Of a stretch of 64,000 bases of DNA, positions 1 to 11,788 are shown piece after piece. The stretch's first letter is position 1. Every line of letters starts with the position of its first letter. The stretch comes from an uncultured Clostridia bacterium (GTDB lineage: Bacteria; Bacillota; Clostridia; Oscillospirales; Ruminococcaceae). The stretch is taken from contig CANQUJ010000002.1 in the NCBI GenBank assembly GCA_947627005.1, forward strand, positions 62,001 to 126,000, given 5' to 3'. Made by a program: the position numbers and the translations under genes. Below the pieces are notes generated by a model. That model was not told the DNA's origin. It worked only from the letters and a program-made list of their open reading frames with translations, and made no database searches.

Positions 1-202
1 TAACCCCTCCTGCGGAAATAAGCCTATCCGCCCTTTCTGCGGCGGCAAGCGCGCCCTCGCGGTCAAAGTTCAAATACGCCTCGACCTTTCCGTCGACTTC
101 GTCTTTTCTCTCTAAAACCGATTCGGTAAGCTCTTTAGAGGAGATTTTTTTGCTTTTGATCATCTCCGAGAGTTCAAACGCGTTGTATTCGTAAAGCTTC
201 AT
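1..202 (-). CDS. gatA: Asp-tRNA(Asn)/Glu-tRNA(Gln) amidotransferase subunit A, N-terminal fragment
   Basis: This is the first 67 codons of GatA; the rest lies beyond the left edge. GatA is the amidase subunit of GatCAB, which converts Glu-tRNA(Gln) or Asp-tRNA(Asn) to the amidated forms. The visible N-terminus starts MKLYEYNAFELSEMI and continues with a helical stretch containing AYLNFDREGALAAAERAD, typical of the start of GatA before the amidase-signature core, which is not in view. The ATG at 202 follows gatC by 15 bases, with an AAGGGG-type ribosome site in the gap. The gatC-gatA adjacency supports the call. No catalytic residues are visible, so the call rests on the N-terminus and context. 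Confidence 0.88.
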   Translation of the reverse strand, partial: MKLYEYNAFELSEMIKSKKISSKELTESVLERKDEVDGKVEAYLNFDREGALAAAERADRLISAGGV

Positions 203-217
203 TCAAACGCACCCCTT

Positions 218-2505
<2,288 letters not shown>

Positions 2506-2511
2506 TTATCT

Positions 2512-3159
2512 TCATTCCACAATTGCGCAGCCGTCCGGCACGTCGCCAACGACGACGGTTTGCGCAAGAACATAATCCTGTTTTACGGTAAATTCTTCGC
2601 TTTTCGGCGGAATAAAAACGCTTATCTTCGCCGAAACGCACATTCTGATCTCGTGTTTCGATTGGTTCACCCCCGCCGAGTCGAAGGCCGAAAGAATTTC
2701 TATATCCGGCACCGCCGAGGCGCTTACTCTTATATTAAGGCTCGGCCCCCTGCCGCTAAGCGAGAGGTCGTTAAAAAGGCTTCCGAGCGGGATCTTTATC
2801 TTCGCGGCCTTAAGCTTTTTAAGGTTGCCTCTTAAAAGCGACAGACATTCGGATTTCATCTTGTTGATCGCCGCGCCGTTATATTCCACCGACGAAACGA
2901 AGCCGCTCGAATTATAGCTTAACCGAACAAGGTCCGAATAACCGATATTCGCGGAATCAAAATAGTCCGAAACGGTCTGGGTGATGATTCCGGCGGCGGC
3001 CTCCGCTCCGTAACTTTCGGCAAGCTTAAAGGCTATCGGCTTAAGCGAGCGGTTCATCGCAAAGGCGATAATCGCGCAGACCGACAAAATTGCGCAAATT
3101 ATAAAAAATCTGCGGTTTCCGCCCCGAACCCCGCCGAAAGAAGTTTTATATCTTCTCAA
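2512..3159 (-). CDS. yunB: sporulation protein YunB
   Basis: This is a YunB-family protein of about 215 aa. YunB is needed for full sporulation in Bacillus subtilis and is mother-cell expressed there; its biochemical role is unknown. The protein has a basic N-terminus, one membrane segment (FFIICAILSVCAIIAFAM), then an extracytoplasmic domain with family-like blocks such as IPLGSL and VKQDYVLAQTVVVGDVPD. I place the start at the TTG at 3159, because GGGGGTGAT lies four bases upstream. The more distal ATG at 3195 lies inside a perfect 12-bp hairpin and would add 12 residues unlikely for the family. It precedes ligA by 9 bases. Confidence 0.85.
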   Translation of the reverse strand: MRRYKTSFGGVRGGNRRFFIICAILSVCAIIAFAMNRSLKPIAFKLAESYGAEAAAGIITQTVSDYFDSANIGYSDLVRLSYNSSGFVSSVEYNGAAINKMKSECLSLLRGNLKKLKAAKIKIPLGSLFNDLSLSGRGPSLNIRVSASAVPDIEILSAFDSAGVNQSKHEIRMCVSAKISVFIPPKSEEFTVKQDYVLAQTVVVGDVPDGCAIVE

Positions 3160-3169
3160 TCTATCACCC

Positions 3170-3203
3170 CCGCCCTGATGATATTTTATGTTCATCAGGG
3201 CGG
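3170..3203. repeat. perfect 12-bp inverted repeat upstream of yunB
   Basis: The arms CCGCCCTGATGA (3170-3181) and TCATCAGGGCGG (3192-3203) are exact reverse complements separated by 10 bases. They lie between the transketolase stop and the yunB ribosome site. No U-run follows on either strand, so it is not a classical intrinsic terminator. It could be an RNA hairpin limiting read-through or shaping yunB translation, or an operator. Confidence 0.7.
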
Positions 3204-3221
3204 AAAAGTGAGTGATTTCAA

Positions 3222-4169
3222 TTATTTTTCGGCGAGAGCTTTTTTAACGGTCGCGACGATATTTTCGCTGCAAAGGCCGAATTCCTTAAGAAGGTCGGCC
3301 GCGGGGCCGGAATGGCCGAAAACGTCGTTCACGCCGATTTTAACTACCTTGACCGGGGCTTCCTCGCAAACTGCGTCGCATACCGCCGAGCCGAGGCCGC
3401 CGATGACGCTGTGCTCTTCTGCGGTGACTATAAGGCCGGTCTCTTTCGCGGCTTTGATCACAAGCTCTTTGTCGAGCGGCTTTATCGTGTGGATATTTAT
3501 AACCCTCGCGCTTATGCCTTCTTTTTTAAGCTCTTCGGCGGCTTTTATTGCCTCGTATACCATAAGGCCGGTGGCGATAACGGTAACGTCGCTGCCGTCG
3601 ACGAGCTGAACGCCCTTTCCGATCTCGAACTTATAGGTTGCGGGGTCGTTGAAAATCGGGACGGCGAGCCTTCCGAAGCGGATATAAACCGGGCCGTCGT
3701 GCAAAATCGCGGCTTCTACCGCCGCTTTGGCCTCGGTGTCGTCGGCGGGGTTGATGACCGTCATTCCCGGTATGGTTCTCATAAGCGCGATGTCTTCGTT
3801 GCATTGATGAGAAGCGCCGTCTTCGCCGACGGATATGCCCGCGTGGGTGGCGCCGATCTTGACGTTAAGGTGGGGGTATCCGATAGAGTTTCTTACTATT
3901 TCAAAGGCCCTTCCGGCGGCGAACATCGCAAAAGATGAGGCGAACGGAATTTTGCCGGTAGTCGCAAGGCCGGCGGCCACGCCCATCATATTTGCCTCGG
4001 CTATGCCGCAGTCGATATGCCTGTCGGGGAACTTCTTCTTGAATATGCCGGTTTTGGTGGCGCCGGCAAGGTCGGCGTCTAAAACGTAAAGGTTCTCGTA
4101 TTTGTCGCCAAGCTCGGCCAAAGCTTCGCCGTAGCTTTCGCGAGTCGCCTTTTTAACTAAATCTGCCAT
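3222..4169 (-). CDS. transketolase, C-terminal (pyrimidine-binding/transketolase_C) subunit
   Basis: This 315-aa protein is the C-terminal half of a split transketolase; the full enzyme transfers two-carbon ketol units in the non-oxidative pentose phosphate pathway. It contains the pyrimidine-binding domain, with the conserved cofactor-activating glutamate in DCGIAEANMMGVAAGLA and the block GEDGASHQCNEDIALMR. The transketolase_C domain follows (KAAKETGLIVTAEEHSVIGGLGSAV). It follows the N-terminal subunit gene by 2 bases, so the halves are almost certainly made together. Split transketolases are common in Clostridia and archaea. Dxs, a related enzyme, is a separate full-length gene at 32.3 kb, so this pair is not Dxs. 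Confidence 0.93.
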   Translation of the reverse strand: MADLVKKATRESYGEALAELGDKYENLYVLDADLAGATKTGIFKKKFPDRHIDCGIAEANMMGVAAGLATTGKIPFASSFAMFAAGRAFEIVRNSIGYPHLNVKIGATHAGISVGEDGASHQCNEDIALMRTIPGMTVINPADDTEAKAAVEAAILHDGPVYIRFGRLAVPIFNDPATYKFEIGKGVQLVDGSDVTVIATGLMVYEAIKAAEELKKEGISARVINIHTIKPLDKELVIKAAKETGLIVTAEEHSVIGGLGSAVCDAVCEEAPVKVVKIGVNDVFGHSGPAADLLKEFGLCSENIVATVKKALAEK

Positions 4170-4171
4170 TA

Positions 4172-5014
4172 TTATCCCTCCAATTCTTTAAGCTGTGCCC
4201 TAAGCTCGCTCATCGCCTGTTCATACTGCTCGGCGTTCGGAGCGGTGCCGTGCCAAGAAACTTGGTTTTCCATAAACGAAACGCCCTTACCCTTAACGCT
4301 GGTCTGAATGATCGCGACGGGCTGGTTTACGACCGTTTCGGCCTCGTTGAAAGCCTTTTCGATAGAGTCGAAGTCGTGGGCGTCCATGGTGATGACATGC
4401 CAGCCGAAGGCCCTAAACTTTTCGTCGATCGGGTAGGGCGAGCAGACGTCCGAAATTTTGCCGTCGATCTGAAGGCCGTTATTGTCTATGATAGCGGTAA
4501 GGTTGTCGAGCTTGTTGTGCGCGGCAAACATCGCGGCCTCCCATACCTGGCCCTCTTCGATCTCGCCGTCGCCCAAAATGGCGTAAACCTTATAGTTTTC
4601 GGAAGAAAGCTTCGCCGAAAGAGCCATTCCGCAGGCGGCGGAAATCCCCTGCCCGAGCGAGCCGGTAGACATATCAATTCCGGGGATATGCTTCATATCG
4701 GGGTGGCCTTGAAGCCTTGCGCCGATGTGCCGAAGGGTTTTAAGCTCTTCGACCGGGAAGAAGCCGCGCTGCGCCAGAACGGAATAGAGCGCGGGAGCGG
4801 TATGCCCTTTAGAGAGAACAAAGCGGTCCCTGTCTTTAAGCTTGGGGTCGTTGGGATAAACGTTGAGCTTGTTGAAGTAGAGATAGGTCAAAGTGTCTGC
4901 AATCGAAAGAGAGCCGCCCGGGTGGCCGCTTTTGGCGTTGTAAACCCCCTCGATAATGCCCATTCTGACCTTGCAAGCAGTTATCTGAAGCTGCTTTTTC
5001 AGTAATTCGTCCAT
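4172..5014 (-). CDS. transketolase, N-terminal (thiamine diphosphate-binding) subunit
   Basis: This 280-aa protein is the thiamine-diphosphate-binding half of the split transketolase. The cofactor motif is visible as GDGEIEEGQVWEAAMFA followed by NNGLQIDG, the GDG...N signature. HPGGSLSIAD and FVLSKGHTAPALY match transketolase substrate and cofactor-binding blocks. A GGAGG ribosome site precedes the ATG. The active enzyme should be an alpha2beta2 tetramer with the product of the next gene. I found no convincing SigA promoter in the short gap upstream. Confidence 0.94.
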   Translation of the reverse strand: MDELLKKQLQITACKVRMGIIEGVYNAKSGHPGGSLSIADTLTYLYFNKLNVYPNDPKLKDRDRFVLSKGHTAPALYSVLAQRGFFPVEELKTLRHIGARLQGHPDMKHIPGIDMSTGSLGQGISAACGMALSAKLSSENYKVYAILGDGEIEEGQVWEAAMFAAHNKLDNLTAIIDNNGLQIDGKISDVCSPYPIDEKFRAFGWHVITMDAHDFDSIEKAFNEAETVVNQPVAIIQTSVKGKGVSFMENQVSWHGTAPNAEQYEQAMSELRAQLKELEG

Positions 5015-5072
5015 ATTTTGGTACCTCCGTAGTCTATATTTTTTGCAGCAATACTGACCATTTTGCTAACAT

Positions 5073-5879
5073 TTAAAGCTGTTCCAAGTATTTAAGCGCC
5101 TCGTCAATCGCGCCGGTGTCGCTCGTGTTGTTTAATACTACCGTAGAAATCTCTTTGACGCAGTCCTGCGAGTCTTGCGGGCAAAAGCTGATGTCGGCGA
5201 GCTTGAGCATCTCGATGTCGTTGTCGTAATCCCCCGCCGCGCAGACCGTAAGACCTTTGCAGCCGCAAATTTCGATGAGCTTTTTAAGCGCGCTGCCCTT
5301 TGATACGCCCTCCGGCAAAACTTCCAAGAACTTCGGGAAGCTTCGAACAAATCTTACCCCGCAGCCCTCGAACCTTTTGACGAAATCGGTGAGCTCGTTT
5401 ATGGTCTCGATCTCGTCGGCAAAGAGCATTTTGTTCCAGGGCTCGTCGATCTCGTCCGGGTCGGAGATTTTTTTAAAGCTGATGTCCCCCAAAATGTGTT
5501 GGTGCCACTTTTCGACGGTGTTCATATGGAAGTAGTAGCGGTTCGAGAAGGCGTAAATCTCGGGGCTGATGTCCGGAAAATGCTTTCTGACCTCGGTCAA
5601 AATGTATTTCGCGGATTCGGGGAGATCGACTTCGTAAAGGACTTTTTCTTTACAGGCGTCGTAGATGACCCCGCCGTTGCATAAAATCATCGGGAAATCG
5701 CCGATTGCGGGAATATAGTCGGTAACGGTGTGAAGCGGGCGGCCGGTAGATGCGGCGAATCTTCCGCCTGCGGCTTGATATCGCTCTATCGCGGCTTTGT
5801 CGGCCGGATTCAGCTTTTTGTCGCTTGTCAAAAGTGTTCCGTCAAGGTCGGAAACGAAAATTGTCTTAGAAAAATCCAT
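5073..5879 (-). CDS. Cof-type HAD-superfamily phosphatase
   Basis: This 268-aa protein is a Cof/YbiV-type haloacid dehalogenase phosphatase, usually acting on sugar phosphates or phosphorylated cofactors. Motif I is FVSDLDGTLLTSDKKL with the nucleophilic Asp pair; motif II is the ASTGRP block; a lysine follows in SKGSALKKL; motif III is AAGDYDNDIEMLK. The middle holds the C2B cap. The substrate cannot be predicted. It lies between the RluD-type gene (3-base gap upstream) and the transketolase pair, and may be part of the same transcript. Confidence 0.9.
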   Translation of the reverse strand: MDFSKTIFVSDLDGTLLTSDKKLNPADKAAIERYQAAGGRFAASTGRPLHTVTDYIPAIGDFPMILCNGGVIYDACKEKVLYEVDLPESAKYILTEVRKHFPDISPEIYAFSNRYYFHMNTVEKWHQHILGDISFKKISDPDEIDEPWNKMLFADEIETINELTDFVKRFEGCGVRFVRSFPKFLEVLPEGVSKGSALKKLIEICGCKGLTVCAAGDYDNDIEMLKLADISFCPQDSQDCVKEISTVVLNNTSDTGAIDEALKYLEQL

Positions 5880-5881
5880 CG

Positions 5882-6790
5882 CTACCTCAAGCTGTTTAAA
5901 ATTTGGGTGAAATATTCCGGCAGTTCCGAATCAAATTCAAGGTATTCCCCCGTCCTCGGGTGAACGAAGCCGAGTTTTTTGGCGTGAAGGCATTGGCCTT
6001 TACAGCCTTTATACGGCCTGCCGTAAACGTCGTCCCCCAAAATCGGGTGACCCATATACGCGCAATGAACCCTTATCTGATGAGTTCTTCCGGTTTCAAG
6101 GTTAAATTTCATCAGCGAATGTCCGCAAAGCCGCTCAATAAGCTCGTATCTTGTGATCGCCTCTTTAGAGTTGAGCGACGTCACCGCCATGCGCTTGCGG
6201 TCGTTTTTGTCCCTTCCAATCGGGGCGTTGATGACCCCCGAGGGCTCTTTAAAGCTGCCGACGCAGACGGCTTGATATTCGCGTGTAAAGTCGTGGCGCT
6301 TTATAAGCTCCGAGAGGGCGAGGTGCGCGAAATCGTTTTTCGCGACCACCAAAAGGCCGCTCGTGTTTTTGTCGATTCGGTGAACTATCCCGGGGCGAAT
6401 AACGCCGTTTATGCCGCTAAGCCGCCCCTCGAACCGGTATAAAAGCGCGTTTACAAGCGTTCCGTCCGGGTTCCCGGCCGCCGGGTGGACTACCATTCCC
6501 TGCGGCTTATTGACCACCGCGAGGTCGTCGTCTTCATAGACGACTTCTATCGGAATATCCTGCGGCAAGACCTTAAGCTCTATCGGCTCGGGAATGTCGA
6601 CGGTGATAACGTCGCCCTCGCACAAAACGCGGCTTTTATTGACTGTAAAGCCGTTTATCTTTACAGCTTCGCTCTCTATAAGCTTTGCCGCCGCCGAACG
6701 AGTTATGTCTATCTCGTCCTGTTCGGTAAGCCACTTGTCAATCCTTCGGCCGGAATCTTCGGCCTCGGCGCAAAAATTATAGCGATTCAT
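5882..6790 (-). CDS. RluA/RluD-family pseudouridine synthase
   Basis: This 302-aa protein isomerises specific uridines in rRNA (RluD-type, large-subunit) to pseudouridine. It has an N-terminal S4 RNA-binding domain (about residues 13-75), then the synthase core with the catalytic-Asp motif GIVHRIDKNTSGLLVVAK. The downstream block FNLETGRTHQIRVHCAYMGHPILGD is split here only for length (LETGRTHQIRVH, then GHPILGD). It overlaps the 3' end of lspA by 14 bases. The lspA-rluD arrangement (B. subtilis lspA-ylyB) is conserved in Bacillota. The exact target uridines are not predictable from sequence. Confidence 0.94.
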   Translation of the reverse strand: MNRYNFCAEAEDSGRRIDKWLTEQDEIDITRSAAAKLIESEAVKINGFTVNKSRVLCEGDVITVDIPEPIELKVLPQDIPIEVVYEDDDLAVVNKPQGMVVHPAAGNPDGTLVNALLYRFEGRLSGINGVIRPGIVHRIDKNTSGLLVVAKNDFAHLALSELIKRHDFTREYQAVCVGSFKEPSGVINAPIGRDKNDRKRMAVTSLNSKEAITRYELIERLCGHSLMKFNLETGRTHQIRVHCAYMGHPILGDDVYGRPYKGCKGQCLHAKKLGFVHPRTGEYLEFDSELPEYFTQILNSLR

Positions 6791-7415
6791 CGGTTTTTTG
6801 CTCGGCTTCGGCCTTTTTTTGCTTTGAAAGCTTTACTTCGGATCTAAACACCGAAACGCAGAACAGCGCGGCCCCTAAGGTTACGCAGCAGTCGGCGAAA
6901 TTGAAGACCGGAAAGTCGATAAAATCGAGCTTGATGTAGTCGATGACCCCCGGGAAAACGTCGGTCCCCTCGATCAACATTCTCGCCCTGTCGATAAGGT
7001 TCCCGACCCCGCCGGCGATAATCAAACAGAGGGATATCGCCTCTAACTTCGAGACGGATTTTCTTTTGATGATGAGATAGGCGATTATCGCGGCCATTAT
7101 CGCGGCGGTGAAGACTATCAGAAAGACGGTTTTTCCGCCCAAGATGCTCCACCCCGCGCCGTCGTTGCGAATGTGGGTTATGCTGACGATTTTAAATCCG
7201 CCGATTTTCAAGGTTTTAAAGCTTCGGCGAGAGTCTGCCGCTATGCCGAAGCTTTTAACGATCAAAAGCTTTATAAGCTGGTCGACCGCGACGAGCGCCG
7301 CGACGAAAACTGTCAAATCAATCGCCGCCGTGGGCTTTGAGTTGAGCGCCGCTCTTATCGCGACGAGAACGGCGACAAGCGAAAGAACGACGATAAAAAC
7401 GGTTAAAAGATTCAT
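6777..7415 (-). CDS. lspA: signal peptidase II (lipoprotein signal peptidase)
   Basis: LspA cleaves lipoprotein signal peptides before the lipidated cysteine in the membrane. At 212 aa it is longer than the usual 150-170 aa, because of an extra N-terminal hydrophobic segment and a charged C-terminal tail. Both catalytic aspartates are visible: GGVGNLIDRA and FNFADCCVT. THIRNDGAGWSIL corresponds to the conserved N-x-GxAFS block, with AWSI instead of AFS. About four membrane segments are present. At least four predicted lipoproteins in this window would be substrates. It sits 4 bases after ileS. Confidence 0.93.
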   Translation of the reverse strand: MNLLTVFIVVLSLVAVLVAIRAALNSKPTAAIDLTVFVAALVAVDQLIKLLIVKSFGIAADSRRSFKTLKIGGFKIVSITHIRNDGAGWSILGGKTVFLIVFTAAIMAAIIAYLIIKRKSVSKLEAISLCLIIAGGVGNLIDRARMLIEGTDVFPGVIDYIKLDFIDFPVFNFADCCVTLGAALFCVSVFRSEVKLSKQKKAEAEQKTDESL

Positions 7416-7419
7416 AAAA

Positions 7420-10200
7420 TCATTCCGAAACGGTGCGCGCGCATCTTTCGCATAAGGTCGGGTGGTCGGCGCATTTCCCTACGGTGTCGGAATAAGTCCA
7501 GCAGCGCTCGCACTTCTCGCCCTCCGCCCTTGTAACCTCCGGCTCTGCGGGGGCGTCGCTCTTTGCGATGCAAACCTTCGAGACGATGAAGATATCTTTA
7601 AGCTCTTTTTCAGCGGCCGAAACGTCGCCTCGGGTGATTTTCTCAAAGCTGTCGCCGCTTAGCGTGACCTTAACCGCAGCCTCGAGCGACGAGCCGATGA
7701 CTTTATCCGCCCTCTTAAGCTCAAGAGCCTTTTTGACTTCGTCGCGCAGGGCGACTATAAGCTCCCATCTTTCGCGAAAATCTTCGCCGAATACAAGACC
7801 GGAAGCCTTCGGCATATCGTTTAAGAATACGCTCTCGGTATTGTCCGCCGCGCAGTGAGGGATATATTTCCAGATCTCGTCCGCAGTGAACGGGATTATC
7901 GGGGCGATAAGCCTTGCGAGCGCCGAGAGAATGATGTACATAGCGGTCTGCGCGCTTCTTCTCGCCTCGCTGTTCGGGGATTCGCAATAAAGCCTGTCTT
8001 TGATGACGTCGAGATAGAAGTTAGACATATCGACTACGCAGAAGTTGTGTATCGACTTGAAGACGATGTGGAAGTCGAAGCTGTTATAGGCTTCGGCGGC
8101 CTTCTCGATGAGTTGGTCGAGCCGCATGATCGCCCACTTGTCGAGCTCGGTAAGCTTTTCAAGCGGAACTGCGTCGCTGTCAAAGTTGAACCCGCCTTGG
8201 TTGCAAAGGTTACCGAGGATGTATCTTGCGGTGTTGCGAACTTTTTTATAAGCCTCGGAAAGCTGGCCGAGTATTTCCTTGGAAATTCTTATGTCGGAGT
8301 GGTAATCGCTCGACGCCACCCAAAGGCGGAGGATATCCGCGCCGTATTTGTCGTATATCTCGCGGGGCCCGATTCCGTTGCCGAGGGATTTGTGCATAGT
8401 CTTTCCCTGGCCGTCGACTACCCAGCCGTGAGTGCACACAGCCTTGTAGGGCGCCATTCTGCCGAGTGCGACGCTCGTCAGCAGCGAGCTTTGGAACCAC
8501 CCGCGGTACTGATCCGCGCCCTCAAGATAGAGGTCCGCCGGGGAATGAAGCCCCTCGCGCTGGTCCAAAACGGCGGTGTGAGTAACGCCCGAATCGAACC
8601 AAACGTCAAGGATATCCTTTTCTTTTTCAAATTCGGCGCAGCCGCAGTCGCACTTAAGCTCGGGAACGATCTCGGAAGCCTCGTGAGACCACCAAGCGTC
8701 GGAGCCCTCTTTTCTGAAGAGATCGGCGACGGCTTTTATCGTGTAGTCGTTGATAATCGGCTTGCGGCAGCTCTTGCAGTAGAATATCGGGATAGGAACG
8801 CCCCAAGTTCTTTGGCGGGAGATGCACCAGTCGGAGCGGTCGCGAACCATTCCCTTGATCCTCTCTTCGCCCCACTCTGGTATCCACTCTACCCCTTCGA
8901 TCGCCTTGACAGCCTCTTCCTTGATGCTGTCGACCGAGCAGAACCACTGTTCGGTAGCTCTAAACAGAATAGGAGATTTGCAGCGCCAGCAGTGAGGGTA
9001 TTGGTGGGTGATTTTTTCGGTCGCGAATAGTGCGCCGGTTTCGGCCATATGCTTCGCGATGACTTTATTCGCGTCGTCGGTCTTAAGCCCGGCGAACATT
9101 CCCGATTCTTCGGTCAGAACGCCCTTTCCGTCGACTCCGACTACAATTCCGACGTTGTATTTATTGCCGATCTCAAAGTCGTCGACGCCATAGCCCGGGG
9201 CGGTATGAACGCAGCCGGTGCCGCTGTCTAATGTGACGTGGTCGCCCACGATGACGAGCGAGGTTCTCGGCATAAAGGGGTGCTGCGCGGTGCAGTATTC
9301 AAGCTCTTTGCCGGTAAATGAGCCGACGGTGGTATATTCCGAAATTCCGGCGGCCTTCATAGTCGGCTCGATGAGCTCGCGCGCCATAATGTAATTCTCG
9401 CCGTTCGCCTGAACGACGGTGTATTCGTAGTCGGGGCCGAGGCAAATCGCAAGGTTGCCAGGCAGGGTCCAGGTCGTAGTAGTCCAGATGACGAAATAGG
9501 TCTTGTCAAGGTTGAGACCGAGATTAGAGAGCACTCCCCTGTCGTCCGCGACCTTAAATTTGACGTATACCGAGTAGCAGGGGTCGTCCTGATATTCGAT
9601 TTCCGCTTCCGCAAGGGCGGTTTGGCAGTCGGGGCACCAGTAGACCGGCTTTAAGCCCTTATAGATGAAGCCCTTTTTGGCCATCTCGCCGAAGACTTCT
9701 ATCTGCCTCGCCTCAAACTCGGGCTTAAGGGTCAGATACGGGTCGGAAAAATCCCCCAAAACGCCGAGGCGCATAAACTGCTCTCTCTGCGAATCGACAT
9801 AGCTCATCGCAAACTCGCGGCAGTGCTTTCTAAGTTCGAGCGGCGGGATAGCTCCGTTTTCCACTCCGATTGATTTCATCGCCTTAAGCTCGGTCGGAAG
9901 GCCGTGGGTGTCCCATCCGGGAACATAGGGCGCGCGGAAGCCGCTCATATTCTTCTGCTTGACGATAATGTCTTTCAGAACTTTATTAAGCGCCGTTCCG
10001 AGGTGGATATCTCCGTTAGCGTAGGGCGGGCCGTCGTGAAGTATATAATCGGGTTTTCCCTCGTTTTTATCGAGAATTTTTTTGTAAAGACCGCTCTCCT
10101 CCCAGGCCTTGACCGCTTCGGGCTCCTTTGCGGGGAGGTTCCCCCTCATTGGGTAGTCGGTCTCGGGAAGATTCAGGGTCTTGTTATAGTCCTGCGGCAT
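7420..10200 (-). CDS. ileS: isoleucyl-tRNA synthetase
   Basis: This 926-aa class Ia synthetase charges tRNA-Ile. The HIGH motif appears as HLGT in [16 protein letters not shown]. The KMSKS loop is MHKSLGN, a variant seen in several Clostridia-type enzymes. [14 protein letters not shown] belongs to the CP1 editing domain, and [14 protein letters not shown] to its conserved continuation. A C-terminal zinc site is present ([10 protein letters not shown] ... CERC). Its place directly after divIVA and before lspA matches the Bacillota division cluster. The 29-base gap to divIVA contains no T-box, so regulation is probably from the sepF promoter. Confidence 0.98.
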   Translation of the reverse strand: MPQDYNKTLNLPETDYPMRGNLPAKEPEAVKAWEESGLYKKILDKNEGKPDYILHDGPPYANGDIHLGTALNKVLKDIIVKQKNMSGFRAPYVPGWDTHGLPTELKAMKSIGVENGAIPPLELRKHCREFAMSYVDSQREQFMRLGVLGDFSDPYLTLKPEFEARQIEVFGEMAKKGFIYKGLKPVYWCPDCQTALAEAEIEYQDDPCYSVYVKFKVADDRGVLSNLGLNLDKTYFVIWTTTTWTLPGNLAICLGPDYEYTVVQANGENYIMARELIEPTMKAAGISEYTTVGSFTGKELEYCTAQHPFMPRTSLVIVGDHVTLDSGTGCVHTAPGYGVDDFEIGNKYNVGIVVGVDGKGVLTEESGMFAGLKTDDANKVIAKHMAETGALFATEKITHQYPHCWRCKSPILFRATEQWFCSVDSIKEEAVKAIEGVEWIPEWGEERIKGMVRDRSDWCISRQRTWGVPIPIFYCKSCRKPIINDYTIKAVADLFRKEGSDAWWSHEASEIVPELKCDCGCAEFEKEKDILDVWFDSGVTHTAVLDQREGLHSPADLYLEGADQYRGWFQSSLLTSVALGRMAPYKAVCTHGWVVDGQGKTMHKSLGNGIGPREIYDKYGADILRLWVASSDYHSDIRISKEILGQLSEAYKKVRNTARYILGNLCNQGGFNFDSDAVPLEKLTELDKWAIMRLDQLIEKAAEAYNSFDFHIVFKSIHNFCVVDMSNFYLDVIKDRLYCESPNSEARRSAQTAMYIILSALARLIAPIIPFTADEIWKYIPHCAADNTESVFLNDMPKASGLVFGEDFRERWELIVALRDEVKKALELKRADKVIGSSLEAAVKVTLSGDSFEKITRGDVSAAEKELKDIFIVSKVCIAKSDAPAEPEVTRAEGEKCERCWTYSDTVGKCADHPTLCERCARTVSE

Positions 10201-10229
10201 TAAAAATGCTCCTTTCCTGAGTGTATGTA

Positions 10230-10970
10230 TCAGTTGTGATTATTCTGCCCGAATTTAAGCTCTTCGGCCGAATAGTTCTGTCTCTTGAAGCCTGCAAAGC
10301 TGAACGTATTGTCGGCCTGCTTGTGCTCATGCTTTTCTTCTTTCTCGGGCTTGGGCGCCTCGGGTTGCTCTTTTTCAACCGGCGCGGGGGCGGGCTCTGT
10401 CGCGAGAATTTCGCTTATCTGCTCGTCCGAAAGCTCGGGAAGGGAAACGGCGAGCTTTGTCTGCTCTTCAAGAATGAGTATAAGCTTCTTCTTGAAGTCG
10501 GTAACTTCTTTTTGAAGCTCATGAAGCTTCTCGCTCTGAAGCTCGCGCCGGGTCTTTGAGGCGGCCTCGACCGCTGCGAGCTTGTCGTTTTCTTCGCGAA
10601 TGGCGTTGGCGACCTTTTCGATCTCGGTTCTTTTAAGGGCGTCGCAGTCGCTCTGAATGTCCGCCAAAAGGGCGTCGCGCTTCGCCTGGGCCTCGCCTAC
10701 TATCTTTTCGGCCTCGGCCTTGGCGTCTGCGATTATCCTGTTGCCCTGCTTTTGCGCGACCAAAAGCGCGTCGCGAATGGCGTCTTCGTCGCTGCGGTAT
10801 TCATTTATCTTTTCGACCAAAACTCTTATCTTGTCGTCTTTTTCCTCGCTGTCTTTGGTCGCCTTGGCCAAGGCTATGGCTACGTCGTTAAGGTATTCCT
10901 CAACTTCTTCCGGCCTGTAACCTGCTGCGGATTTTGAAAATCTTTTGTTGGAAATTTCCTGCGGATTCAT
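10230..10970 (-). CDS. divIVA: DivIVA-domain cell-division protein
   Basis: This 246-aa coiled-coil protein recognises negatively curved membrane at poles and septa in the family. The N-terminal membrane-binding domain is visible as [25 protein letters not shown] split at the family motif ([11 protein letters not shown]). Residues about 35-170 are a continuous charged coiled coil. The tail is Pro/Glu/Lys-rich (about 185-225), followed by a short aromatic segment. It lies between ylmH and ileS, the classical sepF-ylmH-divIVA-ileS order; ylmG is missing between sepF and ylmH. Whether it acts in division, polar growth or sporulation is not decidable here. Confidence 0.95.
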   Translation of the reverse strand: MNPQEISNKRFSKSAAGYRPEEVEEYLNDVAIALAKATKDSEEKDDKIRVLVEKINEYRSDEDAIRDALLVAQKQGNRIIADAKAEAEKIVGEAQAKRDALLADIQSDCDALKRTEIEKVANAIREENDKLAAVEAASKTRRELQSEKLHELQKEVTDFKKKLILILEEQTKLAVSLPELSDEQISEILATEPAPAPVEKEQPEAPKPEKEEKHEHKQADNTFSFAGFKRQNYSAEELKFGQNNHN

Positions 10971-10999
10971 AACGGACCTCCTGTTTTTTATATATCGAA

Positions 11000-11788
11000 T
11001 TATCTGAATTTTTTTATCGTGACGAAGATTCTGTCTTTTTTAGACCGGTCCCCGACTTCGTATAGGATAAACTTTCCGAGTCCGCGGACAGAAAAAGTGT
11101 CGCCCTCGGAAACTTTATCGGAAGGAGAAAAGGTTAAAACGCGGTTATGCGCCACGCCCTTTGACTTTATAAGCTCCGCGGCCTTATCGCGGGAAAGCCT
11201 AAAGCCGGTCGCGACGATAGAATCGAGCCGCAGCGAGGCGACGGTCGAGCGAATTTCATCAAATTCGGGGACGGGAATGTCGCTCTCCGAAAAGTCTTCG
11301 GTGATCTTAACCCCGCAGTTCCCGATTTTGGTCATACCTCGAACAAGCGGAGCGGCAGCGTCGCATACGAACACCGCCGTTCTTCGTTTTCCGACCAAAA
11401 TATCGCCCAAAAGCTCGCGCTTGATACCGAGCGCCATTAGGCTTCCCAAAAAGTCGCGATGGGTAAGCCCCGAATTTTCGGGGTGATTAAAGACAATCGC
11501 GCAAAAAGGAGGAAAAGCCTCGCTTTCGTCGTCGACCCCGAAGGCGATCACTCGCCTTTCGGCCTGCGGGTATCCGCCGAGAGTCAAAAAGCTTACTCTT
11601 CTTTTCGACTTCAAGGCAGCTTCGCAAATCGCAAGCTGCCTGTCGTCCAGAAAATTAGAATACAAGGGCCTAAAGCTCTTTTCGCTGCGATCCGCAATAT
11701 CTAAAATATGGCGAACCGCAAGCCTGTCCTCTTCGTTAAGGGGGAGCGGAAGGTTAGCCGCTTCAGAAACTGTACCCGTTGTTTTCAA
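11000..11788 (-). CDS. ylmH: YlmH-family S4 RNA-binding protein
   Basis: This 262-aa YlmH homologue has a C-terminal S4 RNA-binding domain (about residues 185-250: RLDSIVATGFRLSRDKAAELI, shortened, then EGDTFSVRGLGKF). The N-terminal two thirds match the conserved YlmH domain (LGGYPQAERRVIAF; LTHRDFLGSLMALGIKRELLGDI shortened to HRDFLGSLMALGI). YlmH is described as helping rescue stalled nascent-chain 50S complexes. The only in-frame start I can see is the TTG at 11788, which overlaps sepF by 26 bases without a strong ribosome site, implying translational coupling. The exact start is therefore uncertain. Confidence 0.92.
   Translation of the reverse strand: MKTTGTVSEAANLPLPLNEEDRLAVRHILDIADRSEKSFRPLYSNFLDDRQLAICEAALKSKRRVSFLTLGGYPQAERRVIAFGVDDESEAFPPFCAIVFNHPENSGLTHRDFLGSLMALGIKRELLGDILVGKRRTAVFVCDAAAPLVRGMTKIGNCGVKITEDFSESDIPVPEFDEIRSTVASLRLDSIVATGFRLSRDKAAELIKSKGVAHNRVLTFSPSDKVSEGDTFSVRGLGKFILYEVGDRSKKDRIFVTIKKFR

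Noticed and set aside
2560..2835. Long plus-strand frames over ligA and yunB (for example 1798-2340 and 2560-2835)
   Set aside because: They are shadows of the minus-strand genes, rich in Arg/Ala/Gly codons read backward, without plausible starts.
7855..9030. A 391-codon open frame on the plus strand
   Set aside because: It is antisense to ileS, has no family motif or ribosome site, and reflects the codon bias of the real gene on the minus strand.
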